Part shown: positions 1-10,400 of the stretch, one piece after another
How the letters are laid out: each line of letters starts with the position of its first letter
How positions within the stretch are numbered: the first letter of the stretch is position 1
Assembly: GCA_001598975.1 (NCBI GenBank)
Contig: BBXU01001493.1
Location: forward strand, 1-43,291
Direction: 5' to 3'
Origin: Parachlorella kessleri
Taxonomy: Eukaryota > Chlorophyta > Trebouxiophyceae > Chlorellales > Chlorellaceae
DNA length: 43,291 nt
Notes under the pieces: generated by a model
Database searches by the model: none
What the model was told of the DNA's origin: nothing
Seen by the model: only the letters and a program-made list of their open reading frames with translations
Program-made: the position numbers and the translations under genes

Positions 1-1
1 A

Positions 2-73
<72 letters not shown>
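1..73. repeat. (CA)n microsatellite
   Basis: An almost uninterrupted dinucleotide CA run opens the window and continues past its left edge. It lies beyond the 3' end of the ARM/ZZ gene. Alternating purine-pyrimidine runs can form Z-DNA and are length-polymorphic; no function is claimed. Confidence 0.97.
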
Positions 74-76
<3 letters not shown>

Positions 77-266
77 CACAACAAAGCATGCGGCTGCCGC
101 CTCTCCTCCTCTGCACAAGACCCTGTTTAGTAACACCAGGAGGTGCAGCACTGCTTTACCAATGTGTCTTTGCGCTGCAGCACCACACTGCTTCGTATAC
201 AGCATGATGGCCGGCATCAACCCCTGCAACTCACCTTCACGATCTGCAGGGCGGTGATAGTAAGCA

Positions 267-3200
267 TCATCGCATGGTCGGTACAGTGCTGCGCCTCAGC
301 CCTGCAGCAGAGCAGATGTGTGCTGCGATGAGTAGGAATGAGAGGCAAATTCTTTCTGGGGACGGCATTGCTAAGGTCTGGTCTAGTCGCACAGCGTAAT
401 GCCACCTGGCCACGCTGCCGTGAGACCCCGACATGTGGGGCCACCAAAGAGCTAGAAGTACTGCGCCTACAAACCACAGAATCCAAGCGTCACCTCAGAC
501 ATTGCCAGGGCACAGCTGTGTGCAGATCCACTGTTGGGTAATCTGGACTTGCCTGGGACTGACAAACTGCGCTGTCTTTGTCTTACAGCGCCCACACACG
601 TCATACCCCGGCGGCGCAGGGCAGATCTTGCAGAGGTACCTCCGACCACGAAGGGGTTGCCGGACTGCACACACCAAAGTGTGCTGTTGGCAGCGAGCTT
701 GTGACACAACGGCAGTCAACAGCGGCAAGCGGGCCCGGTCATCAATGCCAGTCTCACAGACCTGTGCAGCATGGTGATTGTTTAGTCAAGTCAAACAACA
801 CTGGAATCATCGACGATATCAATGAGACCTTGCACAAACCATGGGGAGGCGTTTGGGCTCCTGGGCCAGCAAATACATTTAGTAGTGGTAGGGGTGCGAG
901 CTACCGTAGGGGCTTGAGACCCGGATTGCCCGCTTGCACTCACCACAGACGCTGCACCTGCAGTCTTCGTGCCGGCCGGAGTCAGAGGCCAGCTCAGTCA
1001 GCTTGTTCTCCAAAACGATTTGTTTCCTGGCAGCGCATCAAAATCAATTTAAATGTGGGGCAGGTTAGCTGGGCTTCGTACCTCTGTGGCATACACCAAC
1101 AGACATGGGAGGTAGAGATGGTGAGCCGCATCCCAGCCGTACCTTCAGAGTGCCCTGGGGCACCAGCCAGGGGCCTGGGCTGAGGAGACGCCCTCGCGAC
1201 CGATCGGTTGCAGATCGGTAGCTCTAGGCGGGGTTGCATTGCGCTGACTCACCTCTCATGTATAAGCTTCAGGGTGTGCTCGGCGTCGCAGGGCAGGTTT
1301 TGTAGCACTCTCCTCGCGGCATCCTACAAGGCTGACAAGACGGTTACTTGACAGGTAACAGTGGCACCACGGTAGTCGCAATGAACACTATGCGGTGGAC
1401 TCCATCACATGTCCACAAGCGAAATTCTGGGGCTGAGGGGGTCCATGGTTGGCACACGGATGCCCTGGCCAGGGAGTAGTCCAACCTGCGCTTCTCCGTC
1501 TACACTCCTGAGGAGCTCCACAAAAGGTGAAATGGTGCCCGTATCCACAATATCGTGCCGAAGGTCAGCAGCCCACCCAGACAAGTTGGCGACTGCCCGA
1601 GCGGCATATCTCTGCACATGATAACAAAAGGCACACGTAAGACTGGGGTTATGAGTCAGGAGGGTGACATGCATTCCCAGGAACTGCCAACAGCGCAGTT
1701 TGCAAGAAAAAGCCCGATAAGATGGTGATGTGGCTCAGCACAACAGACTCGGGGTCTTGCACACCTGTAGTTCTCCATCCGAGCTCTTCAGCGCTCCTAG
1801 GAGGGCATAGATGGCCACACTTGCTTTGATGTTAGCTCGAGCAACAACAGGGTCCTTGGTATATATGCTGGCCAGCGCCTTAGCGCCCGCACACTGCAAC
1901 AGGCCATCCCAGAGCGATGCAGTCAGTAACTAACAAAGAACAAAGTGTGAGGCAACTGCAAAGGTGGAGGAGCCGGTGTGCACGCCAAACATAACATGCA
2001 CTGGTCACTGTGACATTGATTGTGAGCAGCCAGGTCGCCTTAAGGCCATGGGGTAGCAAATTTACCAGTGACCAACAAAACACAAGTGTGGCTGCTACTG
2101 TGGCAGACGGAGGCTTTGCAATGCTTTGCATGCACAAATTATTCATACCTGCACTGCCAAGGGCCTGTCCTTGTCCATCTGGTCTGCTAGGCGACACAAG
2201 GCCCCGGCGTCCACAAGCGCGCTATGGTGCTCGGGACACTCCTGCCATAACAAGGCTACTGCTTGTGCTGCTTGTACCTGCAGGTGTGGGTAAGGTGGTC
2301 CAAGCTTACGCAGGCACCCAGTGTAGCAAAGCCATACATGTAGAGACAGCCAGGGAAGAGACATCGAACCTAAACAGTTGTAAGTGGTGGCAGGCGGTGC
2401 AAACTGAGGAGTGGTACGGGGGAAGTGTGCTGACATGGCTGGACGCAGTCATGCTCTGCAGCTTGCCTGCACATTTATGTCGCTGTCATCCAGAAGGTCC
2501 ACCATGGCGGGGATGATGTTGGCTATCTGTGGCCTGGGGCTTGACGGAGCAACTTTCACGACGAGCAGCGCCGCCTGTGCCTGCGTGCAGGCATATTGCT
2601 TTAGATGCCAAGGGCACAGAGCGACCGTGAATGCGTACATATCACTTGTCAAAAGCGGGAAACTCATATACGTAATGCGATGTGACGACTAGTTACTTGG
2701 CCCTCAGACCTTCAGGCTGGTAAGCTGGTTTGCAAGAACTCCAGTCCAATAACTCGCCCGCTGCTTGGCACCAGGCTAATTAGCTTAGCTGGTGGCACAA
2801 GAGGGCTTAGAGTTCCCTAGTAAGATCTCCGCCTTCTGGGGCCAAAGAGCCATGGTTCTCAGCCCTATGCTAGCATCATAAAACCTGGATCACTGATAGC
2901 GGCCATTCCTCGTATTGTCTACCACACTACACAATACCTGCACATCGGGCTTGGAGCTCTTCAGCAGGGCTGCAAGGGCGTCAGTTGCGCCCGCCGCCAC
3001 AAGTGCTGGCCGGCTTTCAGGGACCTTGGTGGCCAGGGCTTGAAGTCGCCGCAGAGCTTCTGCCTGCAGAGGGAAGGCCAAGCGCACAAGTGAGGCTCCA
3101 CTGTAGCCGCCGCAGGGCCTCTGCCTGCAGCGTGAATGCCACAGCGCGCAAGTGAGCCGCTTCACTGATCAATGCCTCGGAAGGAATCAGCACTGTGGCC

Positions 3201-5990
3201 AACAGGACGGACTATGTGCTGTCGTGCTCGGCTGCGGGTCCTCCTCATGTTGATCAACATGATGCATGTTTGCTGCTCTACATTAGACAAGGACGAGTGA
3301 ACTCATCAAATGGGTGGCATAACCAACAGCCTGACCCACCTGGACATGATCGTCTGTGTGCCTCAGCAGAGGTAAAAGACGAGACACAACGCCAGCCGAC
3401 ACGATGGCAAGCCGGTAATGAGGACCGTGGGTGGACAGGTGTCGTAGAGCATTCTCCACTTTCTGGGAGCAGGTCACCCAGCAAATTGGTAAGATCATGC
3501 TTAGAGGGGAGGAGAAATGAATTAAGCAAAGAGGTTCTAGCAACGCCCTAGCCAACACCATTGTAACACCAGAGGTGTAGCGCAGAAGAGGGAAAGCGTT
3601 GCCAGTGGTATGTAGAACTGTCACAGGGTGCCTAAACCTGCAACTCCTTCTTCAGTTTCTGCGCTCCAGGGTTGACATTCGCCACAGAGCTGGCCAAATC
3701 CGCCAACTCCAACACCTTGTCTGCTGCTTTCAAGTGCTCCTGTAGCAAGGACAAGAAAAGTGGCTTCGAAAGTACCAGAGCAACTCAGGCGATACAAGGG
3801 GTGGCATCCAATACATCTGCCAGTGAAGCTGTGCTGAAAAAGACAGAAGGGCACACCTAGGAGTCAGCAGGTAGTGACCCACCTTGCAAACCTCAGCTGG
3901 GCATCACCGACAAGTCAGTGCCAGTTGACAGCCAGAGAAAAGAGCTGGTATCAAGGCAAGCCCTTACAGGTAAATTAACACAACCCCTCTGGCTGAGGGT
4001 CGGTTTAGCCTCCTCACCTGTGTACCCATGTTTGCCATCGGGCCCCCTTGCGCGTACTGCACCAACAGCGGGACGGCTCCCGCTGCAAGCACGCTGGCAG
4101 CGGGGGCGGGTTCCTTGCAGAGGTTGGCGAGGGCACTAAGTGCACCAGACTTGAGACCATTGGCTCCTTCCCGCAGCAGCTTCACCAGCATGGGAACCAT
4201 GCCAGCGGCAGCCACTTGCAGGCGGCCGTCGGGACTGGCTTCGGTCAAGCCGACCACTGCAACCAGCGCCTCCTGCTGCTTCTCTTTCTTCTTCTGGGCT
4301 AAAGTGGCCATCAACACCATCACCTGCAGCAGGGGTCAACACGGGCATAGGCCACAACTTTAGTCAAGAATTAGGGTTCCACACCCTAAGGTGCACGAGG
4401 CAGACATGACCACCAATGCACCTCATGGTAGTAGGCACCCTAGCTGTCAACCCTATAAGAAGAAAAAAGAAGACATGCCTGCAGCTCAGAGGGGGGTAGC
4501 CACACAGCATCACAACACTCACATCGATGTTGTATTTGATTGGCACGTCGGGCAGCTGGGGCACTGGCAGGCTGTTTTGCAGCGCCTGCGCCTGAGCATG
4601 AAGGTACGCCGGAGTGGCTCCTGGCAAAGCCAGCCCTTGCTGCCACAGGCGTACCACATCCTGCCGTATTTGGAGGATTTCACCGGTCCGCAGGTCTGCC
4701 ATTACCTGCTGAATACCATCTCACAAGCCACGCTCAAAGGGAGGCCGTGCATTGAGCACTATATCGGCAGACTGCAGGGTGACACAGGCAAGTGCGTGCA
4801 TGGGACTGCAACAAGCAGGACACAGTGGTCCATGTGGGGATGGAGCGGATGGCGCTGCAGCAGGCAGATACAAGTTAACGGTGGTGGCACTCGCCTCTCC
4901 TAGCCGACTGTTTGCATCATCCATGTTCTGCTTGTACTTGAGGGCTAAGATGAAGCGCTTCACACTGCAAGAAGGACTTTTGGTCAGTAGTACACAGGAC
5001 TTGTGCTATTGCAAAGCTCCACAAGTGGTGCTAAACCTCACAACCGTTACTGGTTCGATGTGTGCGTGAAACGAATACGAGGAAAGCAAGATGCCGTTGT
5101 CATAGTCCAAAAGCGGTATGCAGCTGGTTGACCTTCCAGTAGTTGTCACCTGGAGGCCAGTACAACCTCAAAAAGCAAGTCGCGAGCCTCTTCAAGCGCA
5201 GCCCTGGCCTGTACAACAGGGGTGTAGCAGACCAGTGCGGAGACTTGTTAGTGGAGACTGTACAGTGGACAATTATGCCTTCCCAGAAAAAACGAGTGGG
5301 GAAAGTGATGCTGCTTTGCCCGCTCCCCTTTGGTCCCCGCCCCTGTTACCCGCACCTTAATCATAATCGTTACCCCACAGTACCACCCCCCCTCCTCCCC
5401 ACGCACGCATGCACGCACGCACGGACCCCACCACCACCGCACGCACAGGCATTGAGGGCTCCTTTGCCTCCAGCACTTACCAAGCCAGTAGTACTAGCCT
5501 TGCACCTACATTGGCTCCTTTTACCTCAACCAGTTGGTTGGTTCCCACAACCAGTCACCCCAGCCTCGTTTGCAGCAATGCAGCGCTCACCCTCTCGATG
5601 GCTCCATCCCCGCGTAAGCTCCCATCCGGTGAGAAAAGCCGTAGCTGCAGCGCCGCACCAATCTGCTCTGACTTATTTTGGACGCTCCCTGCGAAAGATA
5701 GGTAAGAACTCGCTGCACGTGCCGCTCGTTGTCAGGTACCCGTCCACCGACAGCTGAAACCATTATGTTGTAGGATTCCCAACCGTCATGGCCACTGCAA
5801 GGTGCAGCTATTGAAGAGAGGCAAAGGTCTTGCACGTGAATGGAGCCCTAGCTCCAGTGGGCTTAGGCTGGACAGCCTCACAGAAGAGGTCGGGGACTCC
5901 TTCTCCAATCTCGCGGAACGCCTCCACCATGGCCCATAGCTGTTTAGCGGCCTCAATTGCTAAGCCGGCTACCCCATAGGGATCCGCCAT
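267..5990 (-). CDS. Four-helix-bundle (MLKL/HeLo-like) + Armadillo-repeat + ZZ zinc finger protein, ~17 exons
   Basis: Spliced by eye, ~720 residues. The start at 5990 opens MADPYGVAGLAIEAAKQLW. Exons 5990-5882, ~5753 onward, 5208-5150, 4964-4895 and 4708-4523 give four amphipathic helices, including ALEEARDLLFEVVLAS, VKRFILALKYKQNMDDANSRL and ILQIRQDVVRLW. This is the pattern of the MLKL/Cbl-type N-terminal adaptor bundle. Armadillo repeats follow in exons 4323-4018, 3739-3638, 3462-3340, 3063-2938, 2580-2467, 2277-2149, 1893-1765, 1611-1486 and 1323-1253. Exons 1026-944 and 664-587 join in phase to give CRCSVC, then RGRRYLCKIC and YDVCGRC, matching the ZZ pattern (C-x2-C pairs, G-x-RY-x-C, YD-x-C). 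The last exon (466 to a stop at 267-269) is uncertain, as is the junction of exons 2 and 3. The introns after 4895 and 2467 have GC donors. It is probably a cytosolic scaffold or signalling protein; the biochemical role is unknown. ARM and ZZ calls are firm; the helix-bundle call is by pattern. Confidence 0.8.
3048..3160. repeat. Imperfect tandem duplication (period ~61 bp) across a 3' splice site
   Basis: The stretch around 3048-3094 recurs at about 3110-3160 (shared GCCGCAG, TCTGCCTGCAG, GCGCA and CAAGTGAG blocks). On the minus strand each copy supplies an intron acceptor followed by codons for AEALRRLQ. Only the acceptor before 3063 keeps the ARM frame, because 61 is not a multiple of three. 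Confidence 0.75.
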
Positions 5991-7443
5991 GATCACAAGT
6001 CTGCAGCCAGTCCGCAGGATGGTGGTACCGTCATGCCTTGTCCTGACAGAACCCTCTTGCCTCTTGCCCTATCTTACCTGCTTGAGGTCCAGTTCCCATA
6101 TACGCCACTGCCGCTTGGAGCGACACTGAGTAACAATCGTGGGGAGCTCAGCAACTGTACCCGTGGGAGGTTTGCGACCTTGAGAGTGCTAGCTCCGTGG
6201 ATTGTAAAGTATCCATCATAGGCAGCAGTTGTTCGTTGCTAGCTGCAATGGGCCACACGGTTTGCCAAGCACTCGGCGGGTCCGTACCAAAGGCGCAGGC
6301 GCAGTCAGGGGCCACGGATGGGGAGTGCACGGCCCAACTCTGCGTCAGGTAATGGTTCTTGCCACAGGCATCACGTGATGTAAAGCCTCCAAGCTGGACA
6401 TCAGTGAGTGGGCCGTGAAGGCCTGGCATGGTGGTGAGGGAGTACACACACGTGTGCACCCGCAAGTGCAGGGAAACCTGGAAAGGCAGGCAAGCCGCAT
6501 CTGCACAAGCATATCATACTGGCTGGTTGGCATGGCGCTGGCTCTGCTGCCACAGCAACCACAGCCAAGACCTCAAGAAGTCGGGCGCTGAATGGGCAGC
6601 AAGCAATCTATCAGCAGTTGCAGGTCTGCTTTGTGTGCAGCCAGCAGCCCTGCAGCAGCTCCCTGTAGCTCCTATGGCTTGCAGCACCCAGGGGCCACAG
6701 CGCTAGCAACTTTCATGTTGGCCCCTGCAGGGGGTATGTACTGTATGTAAGGCTCCAAGGAGGCAGTAGCAGGCACCTGCGGGACCAGCTGCCGGCCACC
6801 ACCACGGAGACCCTTGCCCGGGCTTTCAAAGAGGGCATGACCTAGTAGGGCAGCTTGAAGGGTTGCCTGCGCAGTCAGCTGCCAAAGGGCACTGCTGCGG
6901 AAGAGCTACATGGGGCATGCATGTCAGCAGCTGGCCAACCCATCTATCTATGCGCAGCACGCTGGCCAAGCCATAACAGCGCTGGAAGGAAGAGGTCCTG
7001 CGAGATGGGCCCAGCGTGCAGGCAGCTGCTGGGCTAATGTAGCTATTTTCAACTGAAGCTGCGGGCAAGGCTTACATGTGCAACTGCCACCTCGATGCGG
7101 AACATCGGTGAGGCCAGTGACAGTGAGCAGCACCTCATTATTTCACATCTGCCGCCACTGGCCAGGCACATCTCATCCTCCGACGGCTGGGACGGGGCCT
7201 TGCATGGAGCATGGTCAGTACAGAGGCACACCTCCTTCTCTCTTTGTACCACTCGCGACCGTTGCAAAGCCCGTCTTGTTGTCTCCTAACACGTACTGGC
7301 ATATGCTTATGCCCAGGCCTACCCGCATCACGTTGCACTAGTCAGCAAAGCCCTGCACATTGCAGCAATCGCGTGTTACTTCCTGCCCCACTAGCTGCTG
7401 AGTGGCCAAACTCCCCAGGACAGTGTCCAAGGGCGACATCTTC
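5991..7443. other. Intergenic: 3' region of receptor kinase and 5' region of ARM/ZZ gene
   Basis: Only short open frames without recognisable domains on either strand. TTACA at 7072-7076 reads TGTAA on the minus strand, about 370 bases past the candidate kinase stop, so it is a possible poly(A) signal for the kinase transcript. The rest should hold the promoter and leader of the ARM/ZZ gene. An unrecognised 5' exon cannot be excluded. Confidence 0.5.
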
Positions 7444-10400
7444 TTAGCGGTTCTCGCTCAAACATCCAGAGAAAGCTTGGTGCATGCCTTGCACCAGCCA
7501 TATCAGGGTCCTAAGTACACCCACGCCCGACACTGCCAGGTGCCACAGGCCGAGGTACCCGCCACTTGCGATACAGGTGCCACTGGACGGCATTACTCAA
7601 GCTTGGATAGCCATGCATTGGAACAAGGGCTTACCTGAGCTCTCTGACAATTTCGGCAAATGTGGGGCGCTCATCGGGGAGAGCATGCCAGCAGCGTGTC
7701 ATGAGCGTGATATAGCCGTCAATGCCAGGGAAGGATGCTCCATCTCCAGGCAGTGCTTCCCTCGGCGGGATTGGAGGCCGGCCCCCCTCAGAGACCTCCT
7801 TTACTATCTGCACCCACAGCCCACAATAAGATATCCGACTTGTATCAATATGGACCACTTCAACGTCGTGCCAGGCAGGTTTCCTAGCAACAGCATCGAC
7901 CGACTCAAGCAAGCTCGCATGCCAGCAACTGCAAGCTGTTCCCGCCCTGCTGGAAACATCCGCCGTACTACGAGGCATTTAGTAACCCAGTTGCACGTGC
8001 ACATTCAGCGTGATCATATCATGCCCATTACCCTGCTTGCCTGGAATTGGCTGGTGTTCGCCCATGGCACTGCCCATGCCAGCAGCTCCCACAACACTAT
8101 GCCAAATGCGTACACGTCCTGCGGGTATGCAAAGTTGTCTTGGGTAACCCCTATGCACCAGCCAAGTAGATGTGGGCCTGGCAACATGCGTGCGGCGCAG
8201 TGAGCAGCATAGTAAGCGGAGATTGCAGCGGGGGCGCCTGCCTGCTTCTACACTGGCCTGCAAACTGTTGAACAGTTGTGTCACATGGGGCTTGCAATCG
8301 GTCATGGCGACGAGTGACCAAGATCCAGTGAGACGTACCGTGGCAAAGGTGGCCCCCTGGCACTGCAAGATCTCTGGCGCCAGCCACCTGCATCAGGGCC
8401 CAACAACAGCGGCATGCGCCTTCTGCTCAACCTACGTCTCCTCGGACAGCATATCACCACCTGGCCTTTTGCCGCAAGGCCAAAAGAAAATCCACGCGCA
8501 ATGCCTCCAACCAGTGCCTCCAAACCAAGTACCAAGGTTTCAGCTGACTAACTGAGAGGCCTCTCAGTTATATCCTTGATTGTGATGATAGGGAATTATG
8601 CCAAGTGTGCAGGCTTGGGTGGAGAATAAGCAGGAGGCGCAGCCCACCAACTAAGAGCCTTCATCACCACCTGGCGTTGGTGGCGGTGGTGCTGGGCGTG
8701 CTGCCTGCTGCCTGCTGCGCCTCGATGAACTTGGAGAGGTTGAAGTCGCAGACCTGGGCGGCATACAAATCGCATGTTTGAGAAGCAGCAGAGTATCGGA
8801 CGGGATTCCACCGGCCAGCAGTACAGCGACGACAAGCCCTTGAAGGCTTGAAGATGCGGTGTAAACTGGGTGTTGCTGCCTGTCAGTAGGATAGCATGGC
8901 AGCAAGAAAGCAGGGCACAACGGCAATTACTAGCCGTTGTGCAATGCCAACATTACCTTGACGGAATGATCCTGCAACTCAATACCAGCTAAATGACACT
9001 GCAAAGCACGGCTTGCTTTGTTGTGCGCTGCTGCTGGAGCAAGCTCCCTTACGCTCGAACACACTCGACTGCCAGGGGAGGATGTTCTGATAGTGTTCTC
9101 CACTCACCTTGACCTCCCAGTTCGCCGTGACACACAGGTTGGGGCTCTTGAGGTCCCTATGCAAGATCGGGGGTTCATGGCTGTGCAGGTACACCATTCC
9201 CTTGGCAGCATCCAGCGCCTGCACAGTTTGGCGCCTAGTCCTCTGAAAGCAACAATGACAGTGTGCAACTTGTGCTGGCAGGCGGGCGACGGGGCACACA
9301 GCCGTTGTAATGGACACCAAATTGCATGTGGTATAGCAGGCTTTGCCCGACCACGTTACAGCAACTGCGCACTGTCCTACAACTGACTAGTGTCAGGTGA
9401 GGCGACCCACTGAAAGCTTCACCAACCCACCATGGCCAGCCGGCGGGTGAATGTGAGCTCAGCTGCCTTCTCAGGTGAAGCCCTTGCTATCCGCAGCACG
9501 TCATAGAGCGAGCCACGGTCGCAATACTCGGTTACAAGCGCGGGAGGCGAGGGGCACACACCATAGAAGCTCTGCACAGGCAGCAGCCAGTATAGGTACA
9601 CCATTTCTCATGCTGCCTAGCATTGCTGTCAGTCTGAGTACCGCAGCAAGCTGTCAACCACCAGCTGTTAACTTGACAGAATACAGGTAGGTCAGACCTG
9701 TCAGAGTTGCTCTTTCTGAAACTGCCACACGTGTGCAACACATATACAAATGACAACACAGACATACCACAATGTTGGGGTGGCGCAGGGAGGCAAGCAT
9801 GCCCGCCTCCTGCGTGCAGGGCATGCAAAGGGGTCCAATTTTGGTGGGGTGTTTATACCCCAGCGGAGGGCACACATAACCCTGGACTTCAGTCTATTGG
9901 GGAGGAATTAGCTATGAATGGCGTTCCGCCATGCCAGCCCAGACCAGGCATACCAGGGCGGTTTCTAGTCGACCACCATGTGCAAAATGCTCGCTAGCAA
10001 AGCAGGACCCAGCAGCTGCTCACCTTTTGCAGGTCTTGGAAGACGGGGTTTGACAGAGACAGTGCCGGCCCAGCTGCGCCCACGGCAGCGTGTGCCAGGT
10101 TTGCAGGGTCGTAAAGTAACTTGACAGCCACTGGGGTCTCGTGATGCCACCTGCACCCCAAAACATAAGAGAAGCTACATAGCATGCTCCCTTTTCGCAG
10201 CGCAGCAGCCCCCCTTCTAGGCTGCGGGGTGTCTCCCACAAGCAGAACCTAATGCCCAGGTGCATCATGCCAACAAATCACTAAGCTACTTGACGCGGGC
10301 CTCAAGCTTCGCTTTGTCACCGTACCAGCAGGCATTATACCTCCACCCACAAGATCCCGATACAAAGCCTTCACTGCATGCACCACCCTGTCTACATGAA

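Noticed and set aside
7484..8203. 239-codon plus-strand open frame
   Set aside because: It lies opposite the kinase exons, which carry conserved motifs; no domain is visible in the plus-strand translation.
9108..9218. Classifying the kinase as plant RLK/Pelle because of its LRR ectodomain
   Set aside because: HRDLKSPNL and the subdomain XI sequence fit TKL/Raf-like kinases better; RLK/Pelle usually has HRD-K-x-x-N with different flanks.
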